Source: Chloroflexota bacterium | GTDB lineage: Bacteria; Chloroflexota; Dormibacteria; Dormibacterales; Dormibacteraceae | Direction of reading: 5' to 3' | Length of the DNA stretch: 7,687 bases | Assembly: GCA_005879675.1 (NCBI GenBank) | Contig: VBJE01000010.1 | Coordinates: 1-7,687, forward strand | The notes under the pieces: model-generated | Told to the model about the DNA's origin: nothing | The model's database searches: none | Seen by the model: the letters and a program-made list of their open reading frames with translations, nothing else | Part shown: positions 1 to 4,914 of the stretch, one piece after another | Numbering within the stretch: position 1 is the stretch's first letter | Layout: each line of letters opens with the position of its first letter | Made by a program: the position numbers and the translations under genes

Positions 1-413
1 TTCTTAAGCACGTACGGCACGGTCTTGCCGAGGTTGAACTCCCCGAACCGCCTCTTGTACGGCAGCCCCATCACGATGAGGTCGGCGCCCCACTCCACGG
101 CCTCGTCCACCAGCGCCGGGCCCGTGTCCCGCGCCTGCACCAGCTCGGTCTCGACCTGCAGCTGCGAGGCCGCCGCGAGCTTCTCGACCTCATCGAGGAT
201 CTTCTCCCCGCGATCCACCACATCGTCCAGCACCGCCCCCAGCGGCAGCGACCGGTTGACCTCGATGACGTGCACGCCGTAGATCTTGCCGCCTTGCGGG
301 TCGGTCATCCGGCAGGCGAGCCGCACCGTCTCCTCGTCGACGTCCTGACCGCCGACCGCGACCAACACCTTGTGGGAGGTCGTCGGGTGCGAGTGCCCGC
401 GGCGGTCGGCCAT
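1..413 (-). CDS. Universal stress protein (UspA family), C-terminus cut by window edge
   Basis: The 137 visible residues form a UspA-type alpha/beta nucleotide-binding fold and run off the left edge; family members are usually about 140-160 residues, so little is missing. The first strand is HKVLVAVGGQD (about 14-24), followed by a hydrophobic strand YGVHVIEV, a long charged helix (about 60-83) and the strand ADLIVMG (110-116). The segment GLPYKRRFGEFNLGKT (116-131) is where ATP-binding Usp proteins carry G-x2-G-x9-G(S/T). The second glycine is a tyrosine here, so ATP binding is uncertain. The ATG shares its A with the TGA of the small membrane protein upstream, so the two genes are probably translationally coupled. 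Usp domains of this kind often accompany or regulate membrane transporters, which would fit the divergent TrkA genes. The family call is firm; the physiological role is inferred. Confidence 0.85.
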   Translation of the reverse strand, partial: MADRRGHSHPTTSHKVLVAVGGQDVDEETVRLACRMTDPQGGKIYGVHVIEVNRSLPLGAVLDDVVDRGEKILDEVEKLAAASQLQVETELVQARDTGPALVDEAVEWGADLIVMGLPYKRRFGEFNLGKTVPYVLK

Positions 414-601
414 CAGTGCTGCGGGCCGCGGCGGACGCGACGGATCAACACGTAGGCGGCGAAGCCGAAGCACACCACCGCGGTGCCAGTCGCAAGGCCG
501 CGCGAGCCCCCCTCCAGCCCGGGATGCCCCACCAGATACACCACCACCCAGGCCCCGATTGCGAGCGCGACGAGGCCCATGAACGTGAATGGAAAACGCA
601 C
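413..601 (-). CDS. Small two-helix membrane protein, unknown function
   Basis: From the GTG at 601 this encodes 62 residues with two hydrophobic segments, about 6-25 (rich in V, A, L, I, W) and about 36-53, joined by a Gly-rich loop (HPGLEGGSRG). The tail is basic (RRVRR), which by the positive-inside rule puts both ends in the cytoplasm. I recognise no family. Three starts are possible in frame: TTG at 619, GTG at 601 and ATG at 580. I prefer GTG because a TACGAT box (610-615) ends 8 nt before it, matching the promoter-to-start spacing of other genes here; none has a clear Shine-Dalgarno sequence. Its stop overlaps the Usp start by one base, so it may be a membrane partner of the Usp protein or of a transporter beyond the window. 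Confidence 0.6.
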   Translation of the reverse strand: MRFPFTFMGLVALAIGAWVVVYLVGHPGLEGGSRGLATGTAVVCFGFAAYVLIRRVRRGPQH

Positions 602-609
602 CCGGCCAA

Positions 610-615
610 ATCGTA
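610..615 (-). promoter_or_regulatory. Possible -10 box (TACGAT) for the small membrane protein and usp genes
   Basis: TACGAT on the minus strand fits the TAnnnT pattern and ends 8 nt upstream of the GTG at 601. No good -35 is visible at 17 bp. The call depends on the spacing shared with other starts in the window. Confidence 0.25.
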
Positions 616-657
616 GCAAGCCCCGGCGGGCTCGCCAGGGCGGCTCCGAACCCTGCC

Positions 658-663
658 TATAAT
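658..663 (+). promoter_or_regulatory. Perfect -10 box (TATAAT) of the trkA-like pair
   Basis: An exact TATAAT lies in a GC-rich stretch between two divergent genes and ends 9 nt before the TTG start at 673. The expected transcription start (about 669-671) leaves almost no 5' leader, and no Shine-Dalgarno sequence is present. There is no convincing -35 hexamer at 16-18 bp. Confidence 0.55.
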
Positions 664-672
664 CAACCGGAC

Positions 673-1095
673 TTGAAGCTGATGATCGTGGGGTGTGGGC
701 GTGTTGGCTCGCAGATCGCCGCCAACATGGACCGAGCGGGCCACGAAGTCGTCATCGTCGATCGCGACCCCAACGCCTTCTCGCGCGCCGCGAGCCGCGG
801 CGTCCTCACCAGGGACTTCAAGGGCGAACAGGTCGTCGGCAACGGCACCGACGTCGACGTCCTGCGCCGCGCGGGTGTCGAGAAGGCCGACGGCTTTGTC
901 GCCGTCACCGAGGGCGACAACCGCAACATCATGGCGTCGCAGATCGCCAAGCACATCTTCAAAGTCCCTCACGTCGTGACGCGCATCTACGACCCGGAGC
1001 GCGCGGAGACGTACGAAAAGCTCGGGGTCCACACCATCTGTCCGACCATCGAAGGCGCCAAGCACATCGAGAGAGTTTTGATGGAGCGCAGCTGA
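673..1095 (+). CDS. TrkA-family K+ channel/transporter regulator, single RCK_N domain (first of pair)
   Basis: This is a 140-residue cytoplasmic Rossmann protein of the TrkA/KtrA type, which binds NAD(H) or adenine nucleotides and gates K+ uptake systems. Visible are the dinucleotide motif GCGRVG (7-12), the acidic residue ending strand 2 (VVIVD30), and the family segments GNGTDVDVLRRAGVEKAD and FVAVTEGDNRNI. It ends shortly after the RCK_N fold, with no RCK_C ligand domain, unlike E. coli TrkA, which has two RCK_N-RCK_C halves. I start it at TTG 673 because MKLMIVGCGRVG puts the motif at the usual distance from the N-terminus; ATG 682 is the alternative. An upstream ATG at 589 in the same frame would add an unlikely 28-residue extension across the promoter. 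A second RCK_N gene follows after 4 bp, so the products probably act as a hetero-oligomer. No membrane subunit lies in the window. Confidence 0.88.
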   Translation: MKLMIVGCGRVGSQIAANMDRAGHEVVIVDRDPNAFSRAASRGVLTRDFKGEQVVGNGTDVDVLRRAGVEKADGFVAVTEGDNRNIMASQIAKHIFKVPHVVTRIYDPERAETYEKLGVHTICPTIEGAKHIERVLMERS

Positions 1096-1099
1096 CGCG

Positions 1100-1501
1100 A
1101 TGTACGTCATCGTCGTCGGAGGTGGCACCGTGGGTTACTACCTGTCTCGCGACCTGGTCGAGCGAGGACACGAAGTGACCCTCATCGAGAAGGACGGCCG
1201 GCGCGCAGACTGGCTCGAGACTCAGCTCGGCAGCATCGTCATGCGCGGTGACGGCTGCGAGGTGCGCTTCCTCGCTCAGACCGGAATCGAGCGAGCCGAC
1301 GCCATGCTCGCCGTCACCGCCGACGATGAGGACAACCTCATCGCCCTCCAGGTCGCGAAGCGGCACTTCCGGGTGAAGAAGACGATCGCTCGTGTGAACA
1401 ACCCGACCAACGTCGAGATCTTCAAGATGCTGGGCGTGGATGAAGCCGTCTCCGCGACCGAGGTCCTGCTGGCGGCACTCGAGCCTCCGATCACCACCTG
1501 A
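1100..1501 (+). CDS. TrkA-family K+ channel/transporter regulator, single RCK_N domain (second of pair)
   Basis: This 133-residue protein is again a lone RCK_N domain. GGGTVG occupies 7-12 and the strand-2 acidic residue is E30 (LIEKD), which would contact the ribose of NAD or another adenine nucleotide. The remaining core is typical: GDGCEVRFLAQTGIERADAM, AVTADDEDNL and a C-terminal LGVDEAVSATEV helix. It diverges clearly from its upstream neighbour, so this is an old paralogous pair and not a recent duplication. The ATG is 4 bp after the neighbour's stop. The only purine-rich match, GGAG at 1083-1086, is about 13 nt away, so coupled translation is likely. The gene ends 6 bp before a strong hairpin terminator. 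In Actinobacteria such pairs often sit beside an APC-type permease, so the regulated transporter need not be a Trk K+ pump. That is background knowledge and not visible here. Confidence 0.88.
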   Translation: MYVIVVGGGTVGYYLSRDLVERGHEVTLIEKDGRRADWLETQLGSIVMRGDGCEVRFLAQTGIERADAMLAVTADDEDNLIALQVAKRHFRVKKTIARVNNPTNVEIFKMLGVDEAVSATEVLLAALEPPITT

Positions 1502-1507
1502 AATGAA

Positions 1508-1536
1508 AAAGGGCCGCCTCTGATGGGCGGCCCTTT
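1508..1536. terminator. Bidirectional intrinsic terminator between convergent genes
   Basis: The arms AAAGGGCCGCC (1508-1518) and GGCGGCCCTTT (1526-1536) are perfect complements of 11 bp with a 7-nt loop. On the minus strand the hairpin is followed by TTTTTCATTT, a proper U tract for the genes coming from the right. On the plus strand the U tract is only the TTT at the stem base, which still serves the trkA-like pair 6 bp upstream. Confidence 0.9.
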
Positions 1537-1549
1537 CCAGAACTCTCGC

Positions 1550-1693
1550 TTATACAGCCTTGCCGATCTTGTAGATCTTGGTGCCGCAAAATGGGCACGT
1601 GCCGACTGTTGCGGGCTTGCCGTTCTTCATCGTGATCGGCTGAGGGTCTTTCATCTCGACCTTCTTTTTGTCCTTCAAACAGTAGCCTTCCAC
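1550..1693 (-). CDS. Small zinc-ribbon-like protein, DUF5679 family
   Basis: The core matches my memory of DUF5679 proteins: YCLKDKKKVEMKDPQPITMKNG, then PATVGTCPFCGTKIYKIGKA (described in parts; it is one continuous stretch). Cysteines are C5, C33 and C36. The first knuckle reads CxxD, where many relatives have CxxC, so the fourth metal ligand may be D8. From GTG 1693 the product is 47 residues. This start is favoured by GGTGA at 1698-1702 with a 4-nt gap (equivalent to GGAGG at 7 nt), by the family habit of starting just before the first Cys, by a promoter whose -10 overlaps the upstream ATG, and by AT-rich wobble positions before GTG. ATG 1744 would give 64 residues. The function of the family is unknown; structural zinc or nucleic-acid binding are guesses. 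Confidence 0.8.
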   Translation of the reverse strand: MEGYCLKDKKKVEMKDPQPITMKNGKPATVGTCPFCGTKIYKIGKAV

Positions 1694-1742
1694 AAACTCA
1701 CCATCCTTATTTAGAAATTCTGTCGGGAGGGCGGACTCGCCC

Positions 1743-1772
1743 ATTCTAGGGGGGCGTATTTGCCCAATACAA
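1743..1772 (-). promoter_or_regulatory. Predicted promoter of the DUF5679-like gene
   Basis: On the minus strand TTGTAT (1772-1767) and TAGAAT (1748-1743) are 18 bp apart in an AT-rich pocket. The -10 matches consensus at five of six bases. Transcription would begin near 1736, inside the longer reading frame, leaving a leader of about 43 nt before GTG 1693. A dyad AATTC-AAACC-GAATT (1777-1791) sits just upstream of the -35. Confidence 0.45.
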
Positions 1773-1790
1773 CCCCAATTCAAACCGAAT

Positions 1791-2327
1791 TCAGCGACGA
1801 GACCCCTGCAAAGGCTGAAAAACGGCCCAAAACGCGGCCTCGAAAGGCCGTTTTGCGTCCTCACCGAAGAGAACAAAGCGAACTTCGCGTGCCTGCCAGC
1901 CTTCACTTAACGCGTTGTGCAACGACTCCGCCATCACGCGCGCGCATTCATCGATTGGAAATCCCGCGATGCCCGTGCCCACCGCGGGCACCGCGATCGT
2001 CTCGAGCTGATGTTGTCGCGCGAGGCGAAACACGTCGTCCATCGAAGACCGCAAAGCGTCCCTCGAAGTTCCCCCTCCCAGCGACATGCTTGCGGCGTGC
2101 AACACGTAACGCGCGCGCAGCGCACCCGCGCCGGTGATCGCCGCCTCGCCGACGCGAACGGGTCCGTGCGCATCGCATTCGTCCTGGATCGCGGGTCCAC
2201 CCGCGCGCCGGATCGCTCCCGCCACGCCGCCTCCAAGCACCAGGTCGTTGTTGGCGGCGTTGACGATGGCGTCGACCTCCTGCTCGACGAGGTCGCCGCT
2301 GATGATCAGGACTTGCGTCGCAGCCAT
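1791..2327 (-). CDS. Macro-domain protein (ADP-ribose / O-acetyl-ADP-ribose processing)
   Basis: This 178-residue protein is a single macro domain, the fold that binds ADP-ribose and in many bacteria hydrolyses O-acetyl-ADP-ribose or removes ADP-ribose from proteins. Key segments are ISGDLVEQEVDAIVNAANN (9-27; D12 for the adenine and the N-A-A-N loop), GGGVAGAIRRAGG (32-44, diphosphate loop), ARYVLHAASM and VPAVGTGIAGFP (113-124, second phosphate loop). The wording is closest to the AF1521/macroH2A-like bacterial group, which may bind without strong hydrolysis. ATG 2327 is chosen because GGAGGTG (2339-2333) gives GGAGG exactly 7 nt upstream, the best ribosome site in the window; a GTG 6 bp earlier overlaps that site. 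It overlaps the kinase gene by 22 bp. Hairpins lie in its last 75 bases. Confidence 0.92.
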   Translation of the reverse strand: MAATQVLIISGDLVEQEVDAIVNAANNDLVLGGGVAGAIRRAGGPAIQDECDAHGPVRVGEAAITGAGALRARYVLHAASMSLGGGTSRDALRSSMDDVFRLARQHQLETIAVPAVGTGIAGFPIDECARVMAESLHNALSEGWQAREVRFVLFGEDAKRPFEAAFWAVFQPLQGSRR

Positions 2328-3196
2328 TCCCACACCTCCGCCATTCGTTCCTCGAGCAAGTGATACGTCGCGCTGGCGATGCCGCGCACCCCGATGGATT
2401 CAATGGTGAGCGACGCGCACGCGACCCCACACACGAGCGCGTCCTTGAGCCCGCCGCGCTGCGCACCGGTCATCAGCCATCGCGCCAGCATGCCGCCGGC
2501 GACTGCGTCACCCGCTCCGGTCGTGTCGAACGCGGGATACTTCGGGAGCGAAGGCACATGCATGCTGCCGTCCGACGTGTGCAGCGTCACACCCCTCTCG
2601 CCGGCCTTGATCACCAGCCCGTCGAGCCACCACTGGCGCCGAAACTCCTCGGGATCGCGTCCACCAAGCGCCGCGAACTCGTCTTCGTTGCAGAAGTACC
2701 AGGCAGCGCGGCGGAGCACGTCCTTCGACGCGGGCCCCTGCTCATGGACGTAGGACAGCATCGCGTCGGCGGCCAGCAGCTTTGCGCCGTGGAGCGACGT
2801 CATCGCCTGGGCCTGGCGGTCTGGCCGCATGGAGCCGACGAAGGCCCAACCCGCGAAATCACGCGGAGCGTGTGGCTTCCAGCGATCGTAGATCCGGTCC
2901 GAGCTGCCCAGGTCGACGTTGTGGCCGCGCTCCTGGCGGGCGGTCCAGCGATACGTCGGCGCGTCGAACACGTGCACCAGGGCGGTGTCGATCGGCCGGC
3001 CTTCGAACGCTTTGGCAACCTGGTCGATGGCGTCGTTGCCGACGGGCGCCGAGACCTTGACCGGCGTGAGCAGGCTCGCTGCCAGCGCGAAGTAGACCGC
3101 CGATCCGCCCAGCTCCTCGTGGACCTTCCCGAACGGCCCCTCGCGGCTGTCGAGCGCGATCGATCCGACGACTAGCAGGTCCGGGGTGTCAGGCAC
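2306..3196 (-). CDS. PfkB/ribokinase-family sugar or nucleoside kinase
   Basis: This 296-residue cytoplasmic kinase has the ribokinase fold. The N-terminal substrate side shows LLVVGSIALDS (7-17) and ELGGSAVYFALAASLL (28-43), the family's GG signature. The C-terminal ATP/anion-hole motif DTTGAGDAVAGG (224-235) has the catalytic base D230. VIKAGERGVTL (195-205) is the usual strand before the ATP site and NEDEF (170-174) the usual NxxE motif. Length is normal. The lid region (about 80-110, RWTARQERGHNVDLGSSDR) is unlike ribokinase or fructokinase, so the substrate cannot be named. Translation starts at GTG 3196, overlapping the PHP stop by 8 bp and without a good ribosome site, so it is probably coupled to the PHP gene. 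Its 3' end contains the ribosome site and start of the macro gene. Substrate candidates from context are ribose-like sugars or nucleosides (inference). Confidence 0.9.
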   Translation of the reverse strand: MPDTPDLLVVGSIALDSREGPFGKVHEELGGSAVYFALAASLLTPVKVSAPVGNDAIDQVAKAFEGRPIDTALVHVFDAPTYRWTARQERGHNVDLGSSDRIYDRWKPHAPRDFAGWAFVGSMRPDRQAQAMTSLHGAKLLAADAMLSYVHEQGPASKDVLRRAAWYFCNEDEFAALGGRDPEEFRRQWWLDGLVIKAGERGVTLHTSDGSMHVPSLPKYPAFDTTGAGDAVAGGMLARWLMTGAQRGGLKDALVCGVACASLTIESIGVRGIASATYHLLEERMAEVWEWLRRKS

Positions 3197-3797
3197 GCCG
3201 GCCGGTGCCGCTGCTCGCGGTCACGACGTGGCGCGCGAAACGCAACTTCTCCAGGAAGTCTTCGGCTCCGTCGTACTCCTCCATCTCCATCCAGCTGCGT
3301 CCGAGCTCATCGGCCGAGTGAGAGTCTGATCCGGTCGCTACGACTTTGGCGAGGTCTTCGGCAAGGCGCGCTGCCGCCTGGTTCGCGTCGGCGTCGCACC
3401 ACGGGTTGTACGTCTCGATGATGTCGATGCGCCCGACGAGCTCGACGATGCGTTCGGCTCGAAAGTGCGCGCGGTGGCGGTCGAGGGGGTGCGGGATGTA
3501 GGTCAGGCCGCCCATGCCGTGGATGAGATCCATCGCCTCCTCGGGCGCCAGGAATGGCGGGATGCGGCCGGTGATGAACAGGCCGATGACCTCGCCCTCA
3601 AGCGTCTTCGCCTCCTCGCCCGCGATGGCCAGCTCCGGGGCGACGCGCATCAATTCGAGTGCACCCTCGACGGTGTTGTGGTCCGTAAGCGCCAGCCGGT
3701 CGAGGCGGCATTCGCGAGCCCGGTCGATCAGCTGCTGAAGCGAGCTCCTGCCATCGTGCGAATAGTCCGAGTGAAGATGCAGATCGACCCGCAGCAT
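3189..3797 (-). CDS. PHP-domain metal-dependent phosphoesterase
   Basis: This 202-residue PHP-domain protein has the complete metal-ligand set: DLHLHSDYSHDG (5-16; H7 and H9), LTDHN (37-41; D39 and H40), the acidic AGEEAKT (59-65; E61), IPHPLDRHR (101-109; H103), ETYNPW with N131, and GSDSH (156-160; D158 and H160). Such proteins hydrolyse phosphomonoesters or nucleotides at a three-metal site. Relatives include histidinol-phosphatase and the YciV/RNase AM 3',5'-nucleotide phosphatases, but this one lacks the inserted domain of YciV (about 290 residues) and is a minimal PHP protein. ATG 3797 starts right at the first strand (MLRVDLHLHS). It lies 10 bp after the upstream hypothetical gene and overlaps the kinase start. 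The fold and metal site are firm; the substrate is unknown. Confidence 0.92.
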   Translation of the reverse strand: MLRVDLHLHSDYSHDGRSSLQQLIDRARECRLDRLALTDHNTVEGALELMRVAPELAIAGEEAKTLEGEVIGLFITGRIPPFLAPEEAMDLIHGMGGLTYIPHPLDRHRAHFRAERIVELVGRIDIIETYNPWCDADANQAAARLAEDLAKVVATGSDSHSADELGRSWMEMEEYDGAEDFLEKLRFARHVVTASSGTGRRA

Positions 3798-3807
3798 CCG
3801 CCCGGTG

Positions 3808-4182
3808 TTAGACCGTGGCGGCTTCTTTGAGCATTCGCGCGCGCGAGCGGCCGAACAGCGGGATCACCTCAGCAGGCCTCCGGCTCAAGCACGCCTGTTC
3901 CATGAGCGCGGCCTGCGCGTCGTAGATGATCTCTATCACCTGCTCCGGCCGGCGCTCGCGACCGAGGCGCGCCGGGAGCGTGGGATGCGCATGACGGAGG
4001 ACAGCCGTCAAGCGCGGGATCAGCCAGCCCGGGACGATGCGCACCTGCTGCACGAGGCACTCTTCGACCCAGAACAGCAGCTCATCCGATTCCTGCAGCA
4101 GACGTCGCGGCGTCACCGCGCGCCTGCTGTGACGATGCCAGCGTTGAAACCGCTCCTGCTCCTCGATCGTCTGCTGAAGCAT
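3808..4182 (-). CDS. Hypothetical protein, 124 residues, basic and largely helical
   Basis: I do not recognise a family. From ATG 4182 the protein begins MLQQTIEEQERFQRW and is rich in Arg, Glu, Gln and Leu with no signal peptide or membrane segment, so it is probably a soluble helical protein. Visible features are a basic patch (HRHSRRAVTPRR, about 17-28), the hydrophobic helix ELLFWVEECLVQQV (34-47) and a conserved-looking tail, AEVIPLFGRSRARMLKE. Codon third positions are strongly G/C as in neighbouring genes, supporting real coding despite an open frame on the opposite strand. A TTG at 4191 would add three residues. An extended -10 (TGATATAGT) lies 12 nt before the ATG. The gene ends 10 bp before the PHP gene, suggesting a shared transcript. 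Confidence 0.65.
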   Translation of the reverse strand: MLQQTIEEQERFQRWHRHSRRAVTPRRLLQESDELLFWVEECLVQQVRIVPGWLIPRLTAVLRHAHPTLPARLGRERRPEQVIEIIYDAQAALMEQACLSRRPAEVIPLFGRSRARMLKEAATV

Positions 4183-4194
4183 GGGCCGCAACCC

Positions 4195-4203
4195 ACTATA
4201 TCA
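4195..4203 (-). promoter_or_regulatory. Extended -10 element upstream of the hypothetical-PHP-PfkB-macro genes
   Basis: On the minus strand TGATATAGT matches the extended -10 form TGnTATAAT with one mismatch, and its TGA is also the stop codon of the upstream NTF2-like gene. It ends 12 nt before ATG 4182. The extended TG would compensate for the lack of a recognisable -35. It may give the four-gene unit its own transcription start. Confidence 0.4.
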
Positions 4204-4725
4204 GCGAGTCGCAGCGACACCTGCCCTCGTCGGATAGCACAGCGTCCGCCATCCTCCAGCCGCGGGGACGAGGTGGACCTGACGGTCGAACGTCCACTCC
4301 CTCCTTTGCCGTCGCACGCGATAACGCATCACGAGCCGCGCCACGTTGTTGTAGGTGCGGTCGTGAAGGTGATCGGTCCACGTGTCGAGCAGCGTCACGC
4401 TCGCGACCTGCATGTCGAGGATCTCGAGCCACTCGTCGAGTCTTGGCATCTCGCGAATGAAGCTCTGGACGCTGCCCCATGCGCGCTGCGCGTCATCGGC
4501 GAGCATCTCCCACATCTCGTCGAACCGGCCCTCGGCGTGCAGCTTCATGAAACGCATCTCGTAGGTCGCGGGCGCGGCCGCGGGAGCCCTGACCGGTGCC
4601 TCGGCGGGGACGACCAGGCCGAAGATCTCGCCGGCCGGCCAGGTGGCGGCCCGGGTGGTGATCCCGGTCAGGAGAGTGAAAACAGCCGACAAGGGCCCTG
4701 GCCGGCTAAAGAACCTCTTGACCAA
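4201..4725 (-). CDS. Hypothetical protein with an NTF2/SnoaL-like domain
   Basis: This 174-residue protein has a Pro/Ala-rich N-terminal part (about 1-53) and a compact domain from about 54 onward: a helix (MRFMKLHAEGRFDEMWEML), DDAQRAWGSVQSF, then alternating strands ending VHLVPAAGGWRTLCYP. The pattern of a Trp-containing helix, a second helix and a final strand with GGW resembles NTF2-like accessory domains that follow peptide transport or cell-wall enzymes. I infer this from pattern only. The N-terminus has a mildly hydrophobic stretch (about 12-22, 34-40), too weak to call a signal peptide. The start is uncertain: TTG 4725 has no ribosome site; TTG 4692 and ATG 4557 are alternatives, the last leaving just the NTF2-like domain. 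G/C-rich wobble positions support coding. It ends 18 bp before the next gene. Confidence 0.65.
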   Translation of the reverse strand: MVKRFFSRPGPLSAVFTLLTGITTRAATWPAGEIFGLVVPAEAPVRAPAAAPATYEMRFMKLHAEGRFDEMWEMLADDAQRAWGSVQSFIREMPRLDEWLEILDMQVASVTLLDTWTDHLHDRTYNNVARLVMRYRVRRQRREWTFDRQVHLVPAAGGWRTLCYPTRAGVAATR

Positions 4726-4755
4726 TGCCGCTAGATGTTGTGTGATCTCCCCAGA

Positions 4756-4785
4756 CTGTATACAGAATGTGGATAACCCGCAAGA
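4756..4785 (-). promoter_or_regulatory. Predicted promoter with overlapping palindrome and DnaA-box match
   Basis: In the 189-bp gap before the NTF2-like gene, the minus strand holds TATACA (4762-4757) as a -10, with CTTGCG (about 4784-4779) 16 bp upstream as a poor -35. The perfect palindrome CTGTATACAG (4756-4765) covers the -10, and TTATCCACA (4776-4768), an exact DnaA-box consensus, lies in the spacer. The start would be near 4750, leaving a leader of about 25 nt. The rest of the gap (4786-4914) is GC-rich with no gene that I can support. Confidence 0.35.
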
Positions 4786-4914
4786 CCCAGCCTCGATGTC
4801 GCCACCGCCGAAGGCTCGCCCGGTGGCGCCGCCGGCGGGCCCACGGCGGCGTCAGGCTCAGGCGGCGAGCGTGATCCGCATCGGAACGTCCGCGTGGCGC
4901 ATCCCGCCCCGACC

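Noticed and set aside
445..1128. A 227-residue minus-strand frame antisense to the first trkA-like gene
   Set aside because: It overlaps the clear RCK_N gene, and its end is an out-of-frame reading of the small membrane protein; it has no motif of its own.
1777..1791. Dyad AATTC-AAACC-GAATT upstream of the DUF5679-like promoter as an operator
   Set aside because: Arms of 5 bp are too short to support alone, and part of it belongs to the macro gene's stop region. It is mentioned with the promoter but not called as a site.
2360..3175. A 271-residue open frame on the plus strand
   Set aside because: Antisense shadow of the PfkB-type kinase gene.
3805..4734. A 309-residue open frame on the plus strand
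   Set aside because: It is antisense to two minus-strand genes with normal G/C-rich wobble positions. The translation is His/Arg/Pro-rich without recognisable motifs, as expected for the mirror frame of GC-rich genes.
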